A DNA stretch of 64,000 bases from Streptomyces qaidamensis (GTDB lineage: Bacteria > Actinomycetota > Actinomycetes > Streptomycetales > Streptomycetaceae), in NCBI RefSeq assembly GCF_001611795.1, contig NZ_CP015098.1:1922001-1986000 (forward strand). The letters run 5' to 3'. The notes beneath the pieces are model-generated. The model searched no databases. It was given only the letters and a program-made list of their open reading frames with translations, and was not told the DNA's origin. Below, piece after piece: positions 50,830 to 59,565 of this stretch; positions within the stretch are counted from its first letter, which is position 1, and each line of letters opens with the position of its first letter. Both the position numbers and the translations under genes were made by a program.

Positions 50830-51422
50830 GATGCCCCTTGGGGGCGGTCCGGTGAACCTCGCCCCCCGCTGTCCTCGCCCTGCGTGCGGGCCTTGCGCCG
50901 GGAGGACGCGTCCGGCGTCGTCCCCGGTCCGGGCTCCGACGCGGTGATGTCGGCCGTGCCCTCCACGGGCTTGCCGTCCACGGCCCACACGGTGCCGTCG
51001 TCGGCGTAGAGGCGGGCCGTGACGCGGTGCGTGCCGCGCGGGACGAGGCGGGCGTCGAGCCGGTGGGCGGGGGTGTGGAGCCGGGCGACGGGACGGCCGT
51101 CGACATAGAGGCGCGCGAGCCCCCGCCCGGCCACCGCGCGTGCTGCCGCGCCGGCCGGTGAGAAGCGGAAGTTGCGCACGGCCAGGCGTACGTCCCAGCC
51201 GCCGGCCGCGTCGGGCTGTACCTCGATGCCGACGCCGGGGGCGTCCTCCTGGCCGACCTCACGAAAGGGCCGCCCCTCCGGGTCCCGGTCCTCCAGGATC
51301 TTGCCCACCGGGGCGGGCGACGCACCGCCCTCCCGGGCGTCATCGGTGCCACAGCCCGCGGATCCGGCCAGAAGGAGGACACAGACCGCGAGCGCGGCCA
51401 GAGGTTTCCGTGTCCACGACAT
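50826..51422 (-). CDS. Predicted lipoprotein of unknown function
   Basis: 198 aa from ATG 51422. Lipobox LLAGSAGC with Cys24 as the lipidation site. The mature part is beta-rich (DVRLAVRNFRFSPAG; RLYVDGRPVARLHTPAHRLD; GTHRVTARLYADDGTVWAVDG), suggesting an immunoglobulin-like or copper-chaperone-like sandwich. The last 35 residues are Pro/Ser/Arg-rich. Overlaps the TetR gene by ATGA. Confidence 0.85.
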   Translation of the reverse strand: MSWTRKPLAALAVCVLLLAGSAGCGTDDAREGGASPAPVGKILEDRDPEGRPFREVGQEDAPGVGIEVQPDAAGGWDVRLAVRNFRFSPAGAAARAVAGRGLARLYVDGRPVARLHTPAHRLDARLVPRGTHRVTARLYADDGTVWAVDGKPVEGTADITASEPGPGTTPDASSRRKARTQGEDSGGRGSPDRPQGAS

Positions 51423-51509
51423 GTCTGCGAGCGTAGAACACACGTCCGCCTCCGCGGATCATTCTCAAGTCGGGTTCAGGTCATCCGTCGAGAGGATGGG
51501 CGCGCCCCT

Positions 51510-51562
51510 CTTGCGTCGGGGAAATCGCAATCCTACGGTGCTCCATAGGAATCGAACGCAAG
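51510..51562. promoter_or_regulatory. Nested inverted repeats upstream of hmgA
   Basis: CTTGCGT (51510-51516) pairs with ACGCAAG (51556-51562), enclosing TCCTA (51531-51535) and TAGGA (51546-51550). It ends 12 bp before hmgA. It may be an operator for the GntR protein encoded downstream or a leader hairpin. Confidence 0.4.
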
Positions 51563-51574
51563 GGAGCAGCGATC

Positions 51575-52927
51575 ATGGGCGATGGGGGTACCTCCCGCGC
51601 GAGCGGGTTCGGGCGTGGGGAAGCGCGGAAGACCGCCGAAGCGCTGACCTACCTCTCCGGCTTCGGCAACGAGCACAGCTCGGAGGCCGTCCCGGGCGCA
51701 TTGCCCGAGGGCCGCAACTCGCCGCAGCGTGCCCCGCTCGGGCTCTACGCGGAGCAGCTGAGCGGTTCGGCGTTCACCGAGCCGCGGGCGCACAACCGCC
51801 GTTCGTGGCTGTACCGGATCCGCCCGTCGGCCGCGCACCCGGCGTTCACCCGGACCCACAACGGCTCGGTCCGCACCGCCCCCTTCAACCAGACCGTGCC
51901 CGACCCCAACCGCCTGCGCTGGAACCCGCTGCCCGACCCGGCGCCCGAGACGGACTTCCTGGCGGGCCTGTGGACCCTGGGCGGCAACGGCGACGCCACT
52001 CAGCGCACCGGTATCGCCGTGCACCTCTACGCGGCCAACGCCTCGATGGACCGGGTGTTCAGCGACGCCGACGGCGAGCTGCTGATCGTCCCGGAGCGCG
52101 GCGGGCTGCTGCTGCGCACGGAGTTCGGTCTGCTGCATGTGGAGCCGGGACACGTGGCGTTGATTCCGCGTGGGGTCCGCTTCCGTGTGGAGCTGCTCGA
52201 TGCGTCCGCCCGCGGTTATGTGTGCGAGAACTACGGCGCGCCCTTCCGTCTCCCCGACCTGGGCCCGATCGGCGCCAACGGGCTCGCCAACCCCCGGGAC
52301 TTCCGCGCCCCGGTCGCCGCGTACGAGGACGTCGAGGGACCGGTGGAGGTGGTGAACAAGTTCTGCGGCAACCTGTGGACGGCCCACTACGACCACTCCC
52401 CCCTCGACGTGGTGGCCTGGCACGGCAACCACGTGCCGTACGTCTACGACCTGCGCCGCTTCAATGCGCTCGGCACCATCACCTACGACCACCCGGACCC
52501 GTCGATCTTCACGGTGCTGACCTCCCCGTCGGACACCCCGGGGCTGGCGGGTGTCGACTTCGTGGTGTTCGCGCCGCGCTGGCTCGTGGGCGAGGACACG
52601 TTCCGGCCGCCGTACTTCCACCGGAACGTGATGAGCGAGTACATGGGCCTGATCGAGGGCGCGTACGACGCGAAGGCGGAGGGCTTCGTGCCGGGCGGCG
52701 GCTCGCTGCACAACATGATGTCGGCACACGGCCCGGACCGGGAGACGTTCGACCGGGCGAGCGCCGCCGAGCTGAAGCCGCAGAAGATCGACGACGGCCT
52801 GGCGTTCATGTTCGAGACGCGCTGGCCGGTGACCCTCACCCCGCACGCGGCCCGGGCCGAGCACCTCCAGCAGCGCTACGACGACGTCTGGCAGGGCCTT
52901 CAGCGTCACTTCCGTCCCTTGCACTGA
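51575..52927 (+). CDS. hmgA: Homogentisate 1,2-dioxygenase
   Basis: 450 aa. Iron-dependent ring cleavage of homogentisate to maleylacetoacetate (EC 1.13.11.5) in tyrosine/phenylalanine breakdown. By comparison with the human enzyme, iron ligands are His349 and Glu355 ([14 protein letters not shown]) and His385 (SAHGPD), with His306 (YDHPDPS) as the base. The N-terminus [20 protein letters not shown] is a family hallmark. The first ~20 residues are an extra Gly/Arg-rich extension. The rest of the pathway is not in this window. Confidence 0.96.
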   Translation: MGDGGTSRASGFGRGEARKTAEALTYLSGFGNEHSSEAVPGALPEGRNSPQRAPLGLYAEQLSGSAFTEPRAHNRRSWLYRIRPSAAHPAFTRTHNGSVRTAPFNQTVPDPNRLRWNPLPDPAPETDFLAGLWTLGGNGDATQRTGIAVHLYAANASMDRVFSDADGELLIVPERGGLLLRTEFGLLHVEPGHVALIPRGVRFRVELLDASARGYVCENYGAPFRLPDLGPIGANGLANPRDFRAPVAAYEDVEGPVEVVNKFCGNLWTAHYDHSPLDVVAWHGNHVPYVYDLRRFNALGTITYDHPDPSIFTVLTSPSDTPGLAGVDFVVFAPRWLVGEDTFRPPYFHRNVMSEYMGLIEGAYDAKAEGFVPGGGSLHNMMSAHGPDRETFDRASAAELKPQKIDDGLAFMFETRWPVTLTPHAARAEHLQQRYDDVWQGLQRHFRPLH

Positions 52928-52953
52928 TCATTTCCTACCGGTACGGATGACCC

Positions 52954-53703
52954 GTGACCTCCTTCGCCCCGGACTCCATCGTCCTGAACCGCAAGCTGCC
53001 GCTCTGGTACCAGGTCTCGCAGTCGCTGCGCGCCTCGATCCTCGGCCGCTCGCCCCAGGACCCGCTGCGGCTGCCCACGGAGGAGCAGCTGGCGGGGCAC
53101 TACGGGGTGAGCGTGCTGACGATGCGGCAGGCGCTGAAGGAGCTGGAGGACGAGGGGCTGATCACGCGCCACCGGCGGCGGGGCACGTTCATCGAGCCGC
53201 ACGCGCGCAGGGGCTCCCCGGTGCGGCTGCTCGGCTCGGTGGACGCGATCGTGGCCCAGCAGTCCGGCATGACGACCGAACTGCTGGACCACGGCAGTGC
53301 GCCCGTACCGGCCGGCCTCGCCGAGTTCTTCCCGGACGTGCGGGAGGTCGCGACGTACCACCGGCTGCGGAGCGACGAGAAGACCGGTGAGCCGACGAAT
53401 CACGCCCGCAACTACGTGCGGCCCGAACTGGCCGCGCGGATCGATCCGGACGACCTCGTCCGGTGGCCCATGACGAAGGTGCTGCGGGACGTGGTGGGGG
53501 CGGACATCAGCCGCATCACGGACACGGTGGAGGCGCGGCTGGCCGACCCGGAGACCTCGAAACTGCTCCAAGTCCCCCTGCTGAGCCCGATCCTGCACTA
53601 CACGGGCGTGACCTACGACGCCGCGGGGCGGGTCCTCGACGCCGCGGTCATCCACTACCGGGGGGACCGGTTCTCCTTCACGGTAACCCTGGAAGCCACC
53701 TGA
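52954..53703 (+). CDS. GntR-family (HutC/UTRA) regulator
   Basis: 249 aa, GTG start 26 bp after hmgA. N-terminal winged helix (PLWYQVSQSLRASIL; LAGHYGVSVLTMRQALKELE; RHRRRGTFIEPHA) and a C-terminal UTRA ligand domain (ATYHRLRSDEKTGEPTNHA; VTYDAAGRVLDAAVIHYRGD). Its position makes it the likely regulator of hmgA and of itself; homogentisate or a related acid could be the effector. Confidence 0.9.
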   Translation: MTSFAPDSIVLNRKLPLWYQVSQSLRASILGRSPQDPLRLPTEEQLAGHYGVSVLTMRQALKELEDEGLITRHRRRGTFIEPHARRGSPVRLLGSVDAIVAQQSGMTTELLDHGSAPVPAGLAEFFPDVREVATYHRLRSDEKTGEPTNHARNYVRPELAARIDPDDLVRWPMTKVLRDVVGADISRITDTVEARLADPETSKLLQVPLLSPILHYTGVTYDAAGRVLDAAVIHYRGDRFSFTVTLEAT

Positions 53704-53729
53704 CCCGCGGGCCGTCGTCAGGTCGTACG

Positions 53730-54884
53730 ATGCCCAGCGTGACGCACGACGACGCTCCGCTGCTGGCGGACCTCATGCCGTGGTCCGTCGCACCGCCGCG
53801 GCTCGGCCGGGGCTGGCCGGCGGCGCCCGACGCGGCGTCCCTCAGGGCCCGCTGGGACGCCTTGCTGAAGGCCGAGGGACCCGACCGCGAGACCCTGTTC
53901 GAACCGACCCGCTCGCGCACGCTGCACACGGCGGTCGGGCAGCTGCCCGGCCGGACCGGCAGCGGCACGCAGAAGCTGGTGCGCGCCTCGGGACCCTGCC
54001 CGGAGCCGGAACGCGTCCTGCTCGCGCCCTACGACGAGCAGTGGCTGATCCCCGACCAGCGGCTGATCGACGCGGCCCGCCCGGAGCTGTGGCGGGTGGC
54101 GGACGAACGGCAGGTCTTCGTGGTGGAGACGCCCGAGGCCACCCCGCCCCTGTTCGTCACCTCACTGCTCCCGCTGCTCCGCCCCGGCCGGATCCGCCCT
54201 CTGTTCCGGCGCCCGGGCGGCCACGAGCCGAACCTGGCCCCCGGTCTGCTGGAGCACCTCGGCACCCGTCTGGGCGGCACCCCGGCGCCGCTGGACGTAC
54301 TGGCCTGGATCACGGCCACGGCCCGCCCGGACCTCACCGTCCCGCTCACCAGGGACGCCGACGAATGGGAGCGGGGCCTGGAGCGGGGCCACCGGATGCT
54401 GTGGCTGATGCGCCGCGACGGCGAACGCCCGAAGCTCCCCGGCGGCCGCCGCCCCTACGTCCGCGCCCCCCTGCCCTCCCGACCCGTGACGCTGCACTAC
54501 GACCGGGACGAGGAGGCCCTGTTCCTGGACGAGGGCCGCATCTCCCCGGTGCCGCCGGAGGCCTGGGACTTCGAAGCGGGCGGAGTGCGCGTCCTGGAGC
54601 AGTGGTTCGCCACCCGCGTCGCCGTCGCCGAGCCGGGCACGCTGGCGGCGATCCGCCCCGCGACCTGGCCCCAGCCCTGGACCTCGGAGCTGCTGGAGCT
54701 GATCACCGTCCTCGCGCTCCTCGCCGAACTGAGGCCCCTGGAGGAGCTCGAACTCCCCGACCCGGTCACGGCGGCGGAGCTGCGCACGGCAGGCGTCCTC
54801 CCGGTGCCGGGCACGGCCCGCCGGCCCGCTTCGGTACTGGAGGGCCCCGAGGAGGGCCCGGAGGGTCAACTGGCTCTGCTCTAG
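53730..54884 (+). CDS. Orphan protein resembling the type ISP restriction enzyme specificity domain
   Basis: 384 aa. Sequence blocks PLLADLMPWSVAPPRLGRGW, LAPYDEQWLIPDQRLIDAAR and FVTSLLPLLRPGRIRPLF match Streptomyces proteins commonly labelled type ISP restriction/modification enzyme, which correspond to its C-terminal DNA-recognition domain. No methyltransferase motif, helicase or nuclease is present here or next door, so it cannot be a complete R-M enzyme. It may bind DNA alone or be misnamed by a fold match. Stop codons of this gene and the convergent tetR abut. Confidence 0.7.
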   Translation: MPSVTHDDAPLLADLMPWSVAPPRLGRGWPAAPDAASLRARWDALLKAEGPDRETLFEPTRSRTLHTAVGQLPGRTGSGTQKLVRASGPCPEPERVLLAPYDEQWLIPDQRLIDAARPELWRVADERQVFVVETPEATPPLFVTSLLPLLRPGRIRPLFRRPGGHEPNLAPGLLEHLGTRLGGTPAPLDVLAWITATARPDLTVPLTRDADEWERGLERGHRMLWLMRRDGERPKLPGGRRPYVRAPLPSRPVTLHYDRDEEALFLDEGRISPVPPEAWDFEAGGVRVLEQWFATRVAVAEPGTLAAIRPATWPQPWTSELLELITVLALLAELRPLEELELPDPVTAAELRTAGVLPVPGTARRPASVLEGPEEGPEGQLALL

Positions 54885-55601
54885 CTAGCGGAGGTCGGGG
54901 TCGAAGGCGTCCAGGATGCGTTCGAGGGCCCGTCTGAACACCGCCTCCAGGTCGACGGGTCCGCTCTGCTCCGTGAAGGACGCGGTCAGCCGCGGATACG
55001 CGCCGGTGGCGATCTGGCTGCCCAGATAGGCCATGCGGACCGCGTTCTCCTCCTCCGCCGACCACGGCATGGCGCGGGTGCGTTCGGCGGTCGCGATCTC
55101 GTTGCCCGTGTACGTCGTCACCACCCCGTTGAGCAGCGCGATCAGCTCCGTCTTCGTGCCCGCCGGCACATCGAGCGGTTCGAGGCAGGCCAGGCAGTGC
55201 TCCAGGTAGCGCAGGGTGTTGGGGCTGAAGCCGAACACCCCCGGCATCAGGCGCGGCACCCAGGTGTGGCGGTACATGATGGCGCGCGTCTCCTCCGCGT
55301 TGCGGAGCATGTCGGCGCGCCAGTCGCCCGAGGGTTCGAACATCTCGTGCTCGGCACCGATGGCGTCGATCATCAGCTCGTACAGGTCCTCCTTGCGGGG
55401 GACGTAGTTGTACAGCGACATCGTGCCGCAGCCCAGCTCCGCTGCGACCTGCCGCATGGTGACCCCGTCCAGCCCCGACGCGTCGGCGATCCGCACCGCC
55501 GCCGCCGCGATGTCGGCGCGGGTGAACGCCGGTTTCGGCCCACGGCCGGTGCGCTCGGGGCGCGCCCAGATCACTTCGGGTACGGCCGCTCGGTCCGCCA
55601 T
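54885..55601 (-). CDS. TetR-family repressor of the DrrAB-type exporter
   Basis: 238 aa. An N-terminal extension (MADRAAVPEVIWARPER), then HTH ASGLDGVTMRQVAAELGCGT and MSLYNYVPRKEDLYELMID, and a TetR_C-type domain typical of drug-responsive TetR (TVPTG-less). Divergent from the ABC genes; two matching palindromes lie in and just beyond the intergenic region. Confidence 0.92.
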   Translation of the reverse strand: MADRAAVPEVIWARPERTGRGPKPAFTRADIAAAAVRIADASGLDGVTMRQVAAELGCGTMSLYNYVPRKEDLYELMIDAIGAEHEMFEPSGDWRADMLRNAEETRAIMYRHTWVPRLMPGVFGFSPNTLRYLEHCLACLEPLDVPAGTKTELIALLNGVVTTYTGNEIATAERTRAMPWSAEEENAVRMAYLGSQIATGAYPRLTASFTEQSGPVDLEAVFRRALERILDAFDPDLR

Positions 55602-55629
55602 CGATCATCACCTCGGCCACCATCCTAGT

Positions 55630-55646
55630 TACGTACAGCGTACGTA
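55630..55646. promoter_or_regulatory. TetR operator O1 of the exporter
   Basis: TACGTACAGCGTACGTA: perfect 7-bp arms around AGC, in the 63-bp gap between tetR and the ABC ATPase gene. Confidence 0.75.
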
Positions 55647-55664
55647 GTGAGCTATGGTCATGCC

Positions 55665-56639
55665 ATGACTTCTACGTACGCTGTACTTAGTGAAGGTCTG
55701 GAGAAGCGGTTCGGGCAGGTCCACGCCCTGCGAGGGCTGGATCTCGCGGTCGCCGAGGGGACGGTCTGCGGGGTCCTCGGGCCGAACGGGGCCGGGAAGA
55801 CGACGGCCGTCGGGCTGTTGACCACGCTCCTGCGGCCGGACGCGGGCTCCGCCCGGGTCGCGGGGCACGACCTCGTCCGCGAAGCCGCCGCCGTCCGCGG
55901 CCGGATCTCCGTCACCGGGCAGGACACCTCGATCGACGGAGACCTCACCGGACGCCAGAACCTCCGGTTGTTCGGCCGGCTGCACCGGGTGCGCGGTCCG
56001 GCCGACCGGACCGCGGAGCTCCTCGACCGCTTCGGCCTGACCGAGGCCGCCGACCGCCCCGCGTCCACCTACTCCGGCGGCATGCGCCGCCGCCTGGACC
56101 TCGCGGCGAGCCTGGTCCGCCGCCCCGACGTGCTGTTCCTGGACGAGCCGACGACCGGCCTCGACCCGGTCAGCCGCACCCTCATCCGGGACGTCGTGCG
56201 CGGCCTGACCGCCGAGGGCACGACCGTGCTGCTCACCACGCAGTACCTGGAGGAGGCCGACCAGCTGGCCGACGACATCGCCCTGGTGGACCGCGGCCGG
56301 GTCACCCACACCGGTTCTCCGGCGCAGCTCAAGTCGCTCGTCGGGGCACAGGCCGAGGTCGTCGTGCCGGACGCGGACCTCCTCACCGGGGCGGCGGCCG
56401 TACTGGACCGGCTGACGGGCGCGCAGCCGTCGTTCGACCACGAGCGCAACGCCGTCGGCGCGGTCAGCAAGGACCCGACCCTCACGATCCCGCTGCTGGT
56501 GCGCGCCCTGGACACGGCGGGCGTCCCGCTGCTCGACGTGAGCCTGCGCCCGCCGACCCTCGACGACGTGTTCCTGCGCCTGACGGAGACCGCACCCGAG
56601 CCGACCGAGACGACCCGAGACAAGGAGCGTGCCGCATGA
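55665..56639 (+). CDS. ABC exporter ATPase (DrrA-type)
   Basis: 324 aa, ATG 55665. Walker A GPNGAGKTT at 39-47, signature TYSGGMRRRLD, Walker B VLFLDEPTTGLDP, and the DrrA-type C-terminal block (PTLDDVFLRLTE). Pairs with the next gene as a two-component drug/lipid exporter. The first codons contain operator O2. An in-frame GTG 18 bp upstream is a less likely start. ATGA overlap with the permease. Confidence 0.94.
   Translation: MTSTYAVLSEGLEKRFGQVHALRGLDLAVAEGTVCGVLGPNGAGKTTAVGLLTTLLRPDAGSARVAGHDLVREAAAVRGRISVTGQDTSIDGDLTGRQNLRLFGRLHRVRGPADRTAELLDRFGLTEAADRPASTYSGGMRRRLDLAASLVRRPDVLFLDEPTTGLDPVSRTLIRDVVRGLTAEGTTVLLTTQYLEEADQLADDIALVDRGRVTHTGSPAQLKSLVGAQAEVVVPDADLLTGAAAVLDRLTGAQPSFDHERNAVGAVSKDPTLTIPLLVRALDTAGVPLLDVSLRPPTLDDVFLRLTETAPEPTETTRDKERAA
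55673..55689. promoter_or_regulatory. TetR operator O2 inside the ATPase coding region
   Basis: TACGTACGCTGTACTTA, the same 7-3-7 layout as O1 (one arm base differs; the centre GCT is the complement of O1's AGC). It encodes residues 4-9 of the ATPase (Thr-Tyr-Ala-Val-Leu-Ser), 43 bp centre to centre from O1, so a bound repressor could span the start codon. Confidence 0.7.
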
Positions 56640-57418
56640 GCATGCTGGCGTACGACGGAACCGCGATGCTGGGCCGCCAGCTGCTGCGGCTGCGCAACAA
56701 CCCGGGGCTGCTCATCCTCACCCAGACGATGCCGATCAGCATGCTGCTGTTCTTCGGCTACGTCTTCGGCAGCGCGCTGGCGGTGCCGGGCGAGGCGTAC
56801 CGGGCCTTCCTCGTGCCGGGCCTGCTGGTGGCGACCGCCTCGGGCGGGATCATGGCCGGCATGTTCCAGGCGGCCCAGGACACGCACCGGGGCGTGACGA
56901 ACCGCTTGCGTACGCTGCCGGTGAGCCGGGCGGCCGTACCGCTGGGGCAGGCCGCGGCGGACCTCGCGGCCACGGCCGTCGGGACGGTGCCGTTCCTGCT
57001 GGTGGGGCTCGCGGTGGGCTGGCGGGTCGAGGGGAGCCTGCCCGAAGCGGCGGGGGCGTTCGCGCTGCTGATGCTGTTCCGCTGCGCGTGCACCTGGGCC
57101 GGGATCTACCTCGGCCTGCTCACCCGCAACGAGGAGGCGGCCGGCCAGCTGGGCGGGGCGACGTTCCTGTTGCCGCTGCTGTCCAGCGCGTACATCCCGA
57201 CGGGCGGGCTGCCGGGCTGGCTGCGGACGGTCGCCGAGTGGAATCCGATCAGCGCGGTGGCGACGGCCCTGCGGGACCTCTTCGGCAACGCGCCGGTACC
57301 CGACGGGGCGGCCTGGCCGGTGGCCCACCCCGTCGCGGGGTCGCTCGTGTGGTGCGCCGTGCTGCTCGGGGTGTTCGTGCCGCTGGCCGTGCGTCAGTAC
57401 GCGCACGGCCAGCGGTGA
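56636..57418 (+). CDS. ABC exporter permease (DrrB-type)
   Basis: 260 aa, six membrane segments (PISMLLFFGYVFGSAL; FLVPGLLVATASGGIMAGM; VGTVPFLLVGLAVGW). ABC-2 family: RTLPVSRAAVPLGQAAADL and SSAYIPTGGLPGWLRTVAEWNP-type block (in part). Translationally coupled with the ATPase. Likely exports a drug or metabolite sensed by the divergent TetR. Confidence 0.94.
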   Translation: MSMLAYDGTAMLGRQLLRLRNNPGLLILTQTMPISMLLFFGYVFGSALAVPGEAYRAFLVPGLLVATASGGIMAGMFQAAQDTHRGVTNRLRTLPVSRAAVPLGQAAADLAATAVGTVPFLLVGLAVGWRVEGSLPEAAGAFALLMLFRCACTWAGIYLGLLTRNEEAAGQLGGATFLLPLLSSAYIPTGGLPGWLRTVAEWNPISAVATALRDLFGNAPVPDGAAWPVAHPVAGSLVWCAVLLGVFVPLAVRQYAHGQR

Positions 57419-57588
57419 ACGGGCGGTCGCGGACGTCACCCCCGGTCACTGCCGGGCGGGGATGAGGCACCGACAGGGGGCGGGCCGCGCTCGGGAACGC
57501 ACCTGGCGCCGCTGCGTGCCGCGGGGATGACGGACGACGGGTGTCGCAGCGCCGGCGCGGGGCGGTGTGACCGCCCGAGCGCGGACCC

Positions 57589-57855
57589 CTACCTGCTGCC
57601 GAAGAGCGAGCGGCGCAGCCGGCGCAGCGGCGCGAAGAGCGAGACGCGACGCACGCGCGCACCCCTGCCACTGCGGTCGTGCGGCCGACGCGCGGTCAGT
57701 TCCTGCATCAGCGAGGTCGCCTCGACCGTCTCCCGCTGGGGGACGGCGGGGCCGCCCAGCACCGAGAGGTGGCGGTCGAGGCGCGAACTGGTCGCGCTGC
57801 TCCCGCAGGTGATCGCAGGGACCCTGGCCCTGCTGCGCACTGTTATCTGTTCCAT
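57589..57855 (-). CDS. Small Arg-rich protein of unknown function
   Basis: 88 aa from ATG 57855 (MEQITVRSRARVPAIT). Arg/Ser-rich, with LDRHLSVLGGPAVPQRETVE in the middle and a basic end (FAPLRRLRRSLFGSR) that could bind membrane or nucleic acid. Not recognised. It lies downstream of the anti-sigma gene in the same direction, after a weak hairpin at about 57951-57965, and might be in the same regulon. Confidence 0.65.
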   Translation of the reverse strand: MEQITVRSRARVPAITCGSSATSSRLDRHLSVLGGPAVPQRETVEATSLMQELTARRPHDRSGRGARVRRVSLFAPLRRLRRSLFGSR

Positions 57856-57981
57856 GTCACTCCCCACCCGTACGAGTCCACCCGGCCCGGGCAGGTTAAC
57901 CCTATCGCCCCGTCCGGGCACGCGTGTATCTCGGTCACAGGATTCACCTTCCCCATAAGGGGGTTGACGATGTATCTCCGA

Positions 57982-58800
57982 TTACTCTCCGAATCCAACA
58001 GATTTCAGGGCGAGTTGGACGATCGGCTGGGTAGTGGGCTGCGGCGATCCCCCGGCGGGCTCGACGGTCACGGCCAGTGACGTCGCGGAGGTACCCAAAC
58101 CCGTTGCCACCAGGGGCGTGTCGCCCTCGAAGAGCCCGAGGGAGCGTGGTTGCGCGCCCGGGCGCATGAGCCACAACTGGTGCACACGGCCGCCCGTCGG
58201 GGCACCGTATCCGCCGAGGGTGACCACCGCACTCCCCTCCGTGGCGGAAGCGACCACTCCGATCGTGCGGCCCCGCCCGTCCCGGCCACTTCCCGCCCGG
58301 GCGTCCGGAGCCGCCAGAACGTGGGCGATCTCACGTGACCGATCTTGCTCGGCGGTCAGCCGGTCCTGGGCCCGGTCCGCCTGCACGGCGAAGAGCGACG
58401 CGACGACGAGGGCCGCGGCGGCGGTGGCCGTCGCGAAGGGCACGAACAGCGGGATCCGGCGCCGCTGCCGCTGCCGCGGCGGCGGCTGGGCGCCCCACAC
58501 ATGCGGCGGCAGCTGCGTGGCGCGCGCCCGGGCCGGCGCGTGCGAGGCGCCCTGCGGTGCCGGGTCCTGCGGAGTCGTCCGCACGGCGAGCATGACCCGG
58601 TCGCGCATCGCGGCCGGGGGCGGGGCCGCCGTGGACCAGGCGAGCCGGACGGCGTCCTCGGTCAGGGCGCGCACCTCGGCGGCACAGCGGTCGCAGTCCC
58701 TGAGGTGCTTCTCGAAACGGACGCGCTCCGGGGGTTCCAGGGCGTCGAGCGCGTAGGGCGCGGCGAGCGAGTGCGGATCCTCGCGGCGGAAGAGGCTCAT
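57982..58800 (-). CDS. RskA-type zinc anti-sigma factor
   Basis: 272 aa, ATG overlapping the sigma stop (ATGA). N-terminal zinc anti-sigma motif His32-x3-Cys36-x2-Cys39 (KHLRDCDRC), a cytoplasmic linker, one membrane segment (IPLFVPFATATAAAALVV) and an extracytoplasmic RskA domain (GAPTGGRVHQLWLMRPGAQP). It holds the sigma factor inactive until an envelope or redox signal triggers proteolysis. Confidence 0.92.
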   Translation of the reverse strand: MSLFRREDPHSLAAPYALDALEPPERVRFEKHLRDCDRCAAEVRALTEDAVRLAWSTAAPPPAAMRDRVMLAVRTTPQDPAPQGASHAPARARATQLPPHVWGAQPPPRQRQRRRIPLFVPFATATAAAALVVASLFAVQADRAQDRLTAEQDRSREIAHVLAAPDARAGSGRDGRGRTIGVVASATEGSAVVTLGGYGAPTGGRVHQLWLMRPGAQPRSLGLFEGDTPLVATGLGTSATSLAVTVEPAGGSPQPTTQPIVQLALKSVGFGE

Positions 58801-59339
58801 GCCACACCTCCCAGGCACTCGCGCATACGGGTCAGCCCGTCCCGCATCCGGGTCTTGACGGTGCCCAGCGGAAGGGAGAGCTGCTCTGCCACCTCACGGT
58901 ACGTGTAGCCCTCGTAGTAGGCGAGGGTCACCGACTGGCGCTGCAGAACCGTGAGCCGGTCCAGGCAGCGGCGCACCCACTCGCGCTCCAGGCCGGCCTC
59001 GACCTCCTCGGTGACCTGGTCGAAGGCGGGCTGGTTCGCGCGGAGCGCCTCGCGCTGCTCACGCTCCCCGGCCGCCCGGGCGCTGCGGACCCGGTCGACG
59101 GCGCGGCGGTGGGCGAGGGTGAGGATCCACGACATCGCGCTGCCCCGGCCCGGGTCGAACTTCGCCGCGGAGCGCCACAGTTCGAGCAGCACCTCCTGAG
59201 CCACCTCCTCCGACTGGGCGGGGTCGCGCACCACGCGCCGTACGAGGCCGAACACCGGTCCGGACACCACTCCGTACAACTCCTCGAAGGCCTTCTGGTC
59301 CCCACCTGCCACGAGCAGCAGCAGCTCGTCCGCCTCCAC
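58797..59339 (-). CDS. ECF-family RNA polymerase sigma factor (SigK-like)
   Basis: 180 aa from GTG 59339, preceded by GAGGGGGA; ATG 59390 or 59405 would add 17-22 residues. Sigma region 2 (FEELYGVVSGPVFGLVRRVV; QEVLLELWRSA), then region 4 (LQRQSVTLAYYEGYTYREVA, LSLPLGTVKTRMRDGL). Coupled with its anti-sigma by ATGA. The 226-bp gap to the divergent DUF4331 gene probably carries a promoter it recognises, but the motif was not identified. Confidence 0.92.
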   Translation of the reverse strand: MEADELLLLVAGGDQKAFEELYGVVSGPVFGLVRRVVRDPAQSEEVAQEVLLELWRSAAKFDPGRGSAMSWILTLAHRRAVDRVRSARAAGEREQREALRANQPAFDQVTEEVEAGLEREWVRRCLDRLTVLQRQSVTLAYYEGYTYREVAEQLSLPLGTVKTRMRDGLTRMRECLGGVA

Positions 59340-59565
59340 TCGGTCCCCCTCTCCGAGGCCGCACCGGGCCTGTCCCCTCGCACGAGGCATTCGCAACGCA
59401 CACACCTCCGGACGGTGTTACGGATCAGCGCGCCGAAAACGCGGGTCCCCAGCGGTGAAACAACTTTCCCGACTCCCCGTAAGAACGTTTGAGATTCGAC
59501 CAATCCGCTTCGCCGACCGCTCCGAATGGCGTGTGTCAGGCAAGTTGGCACGGAGGACGGACGGC

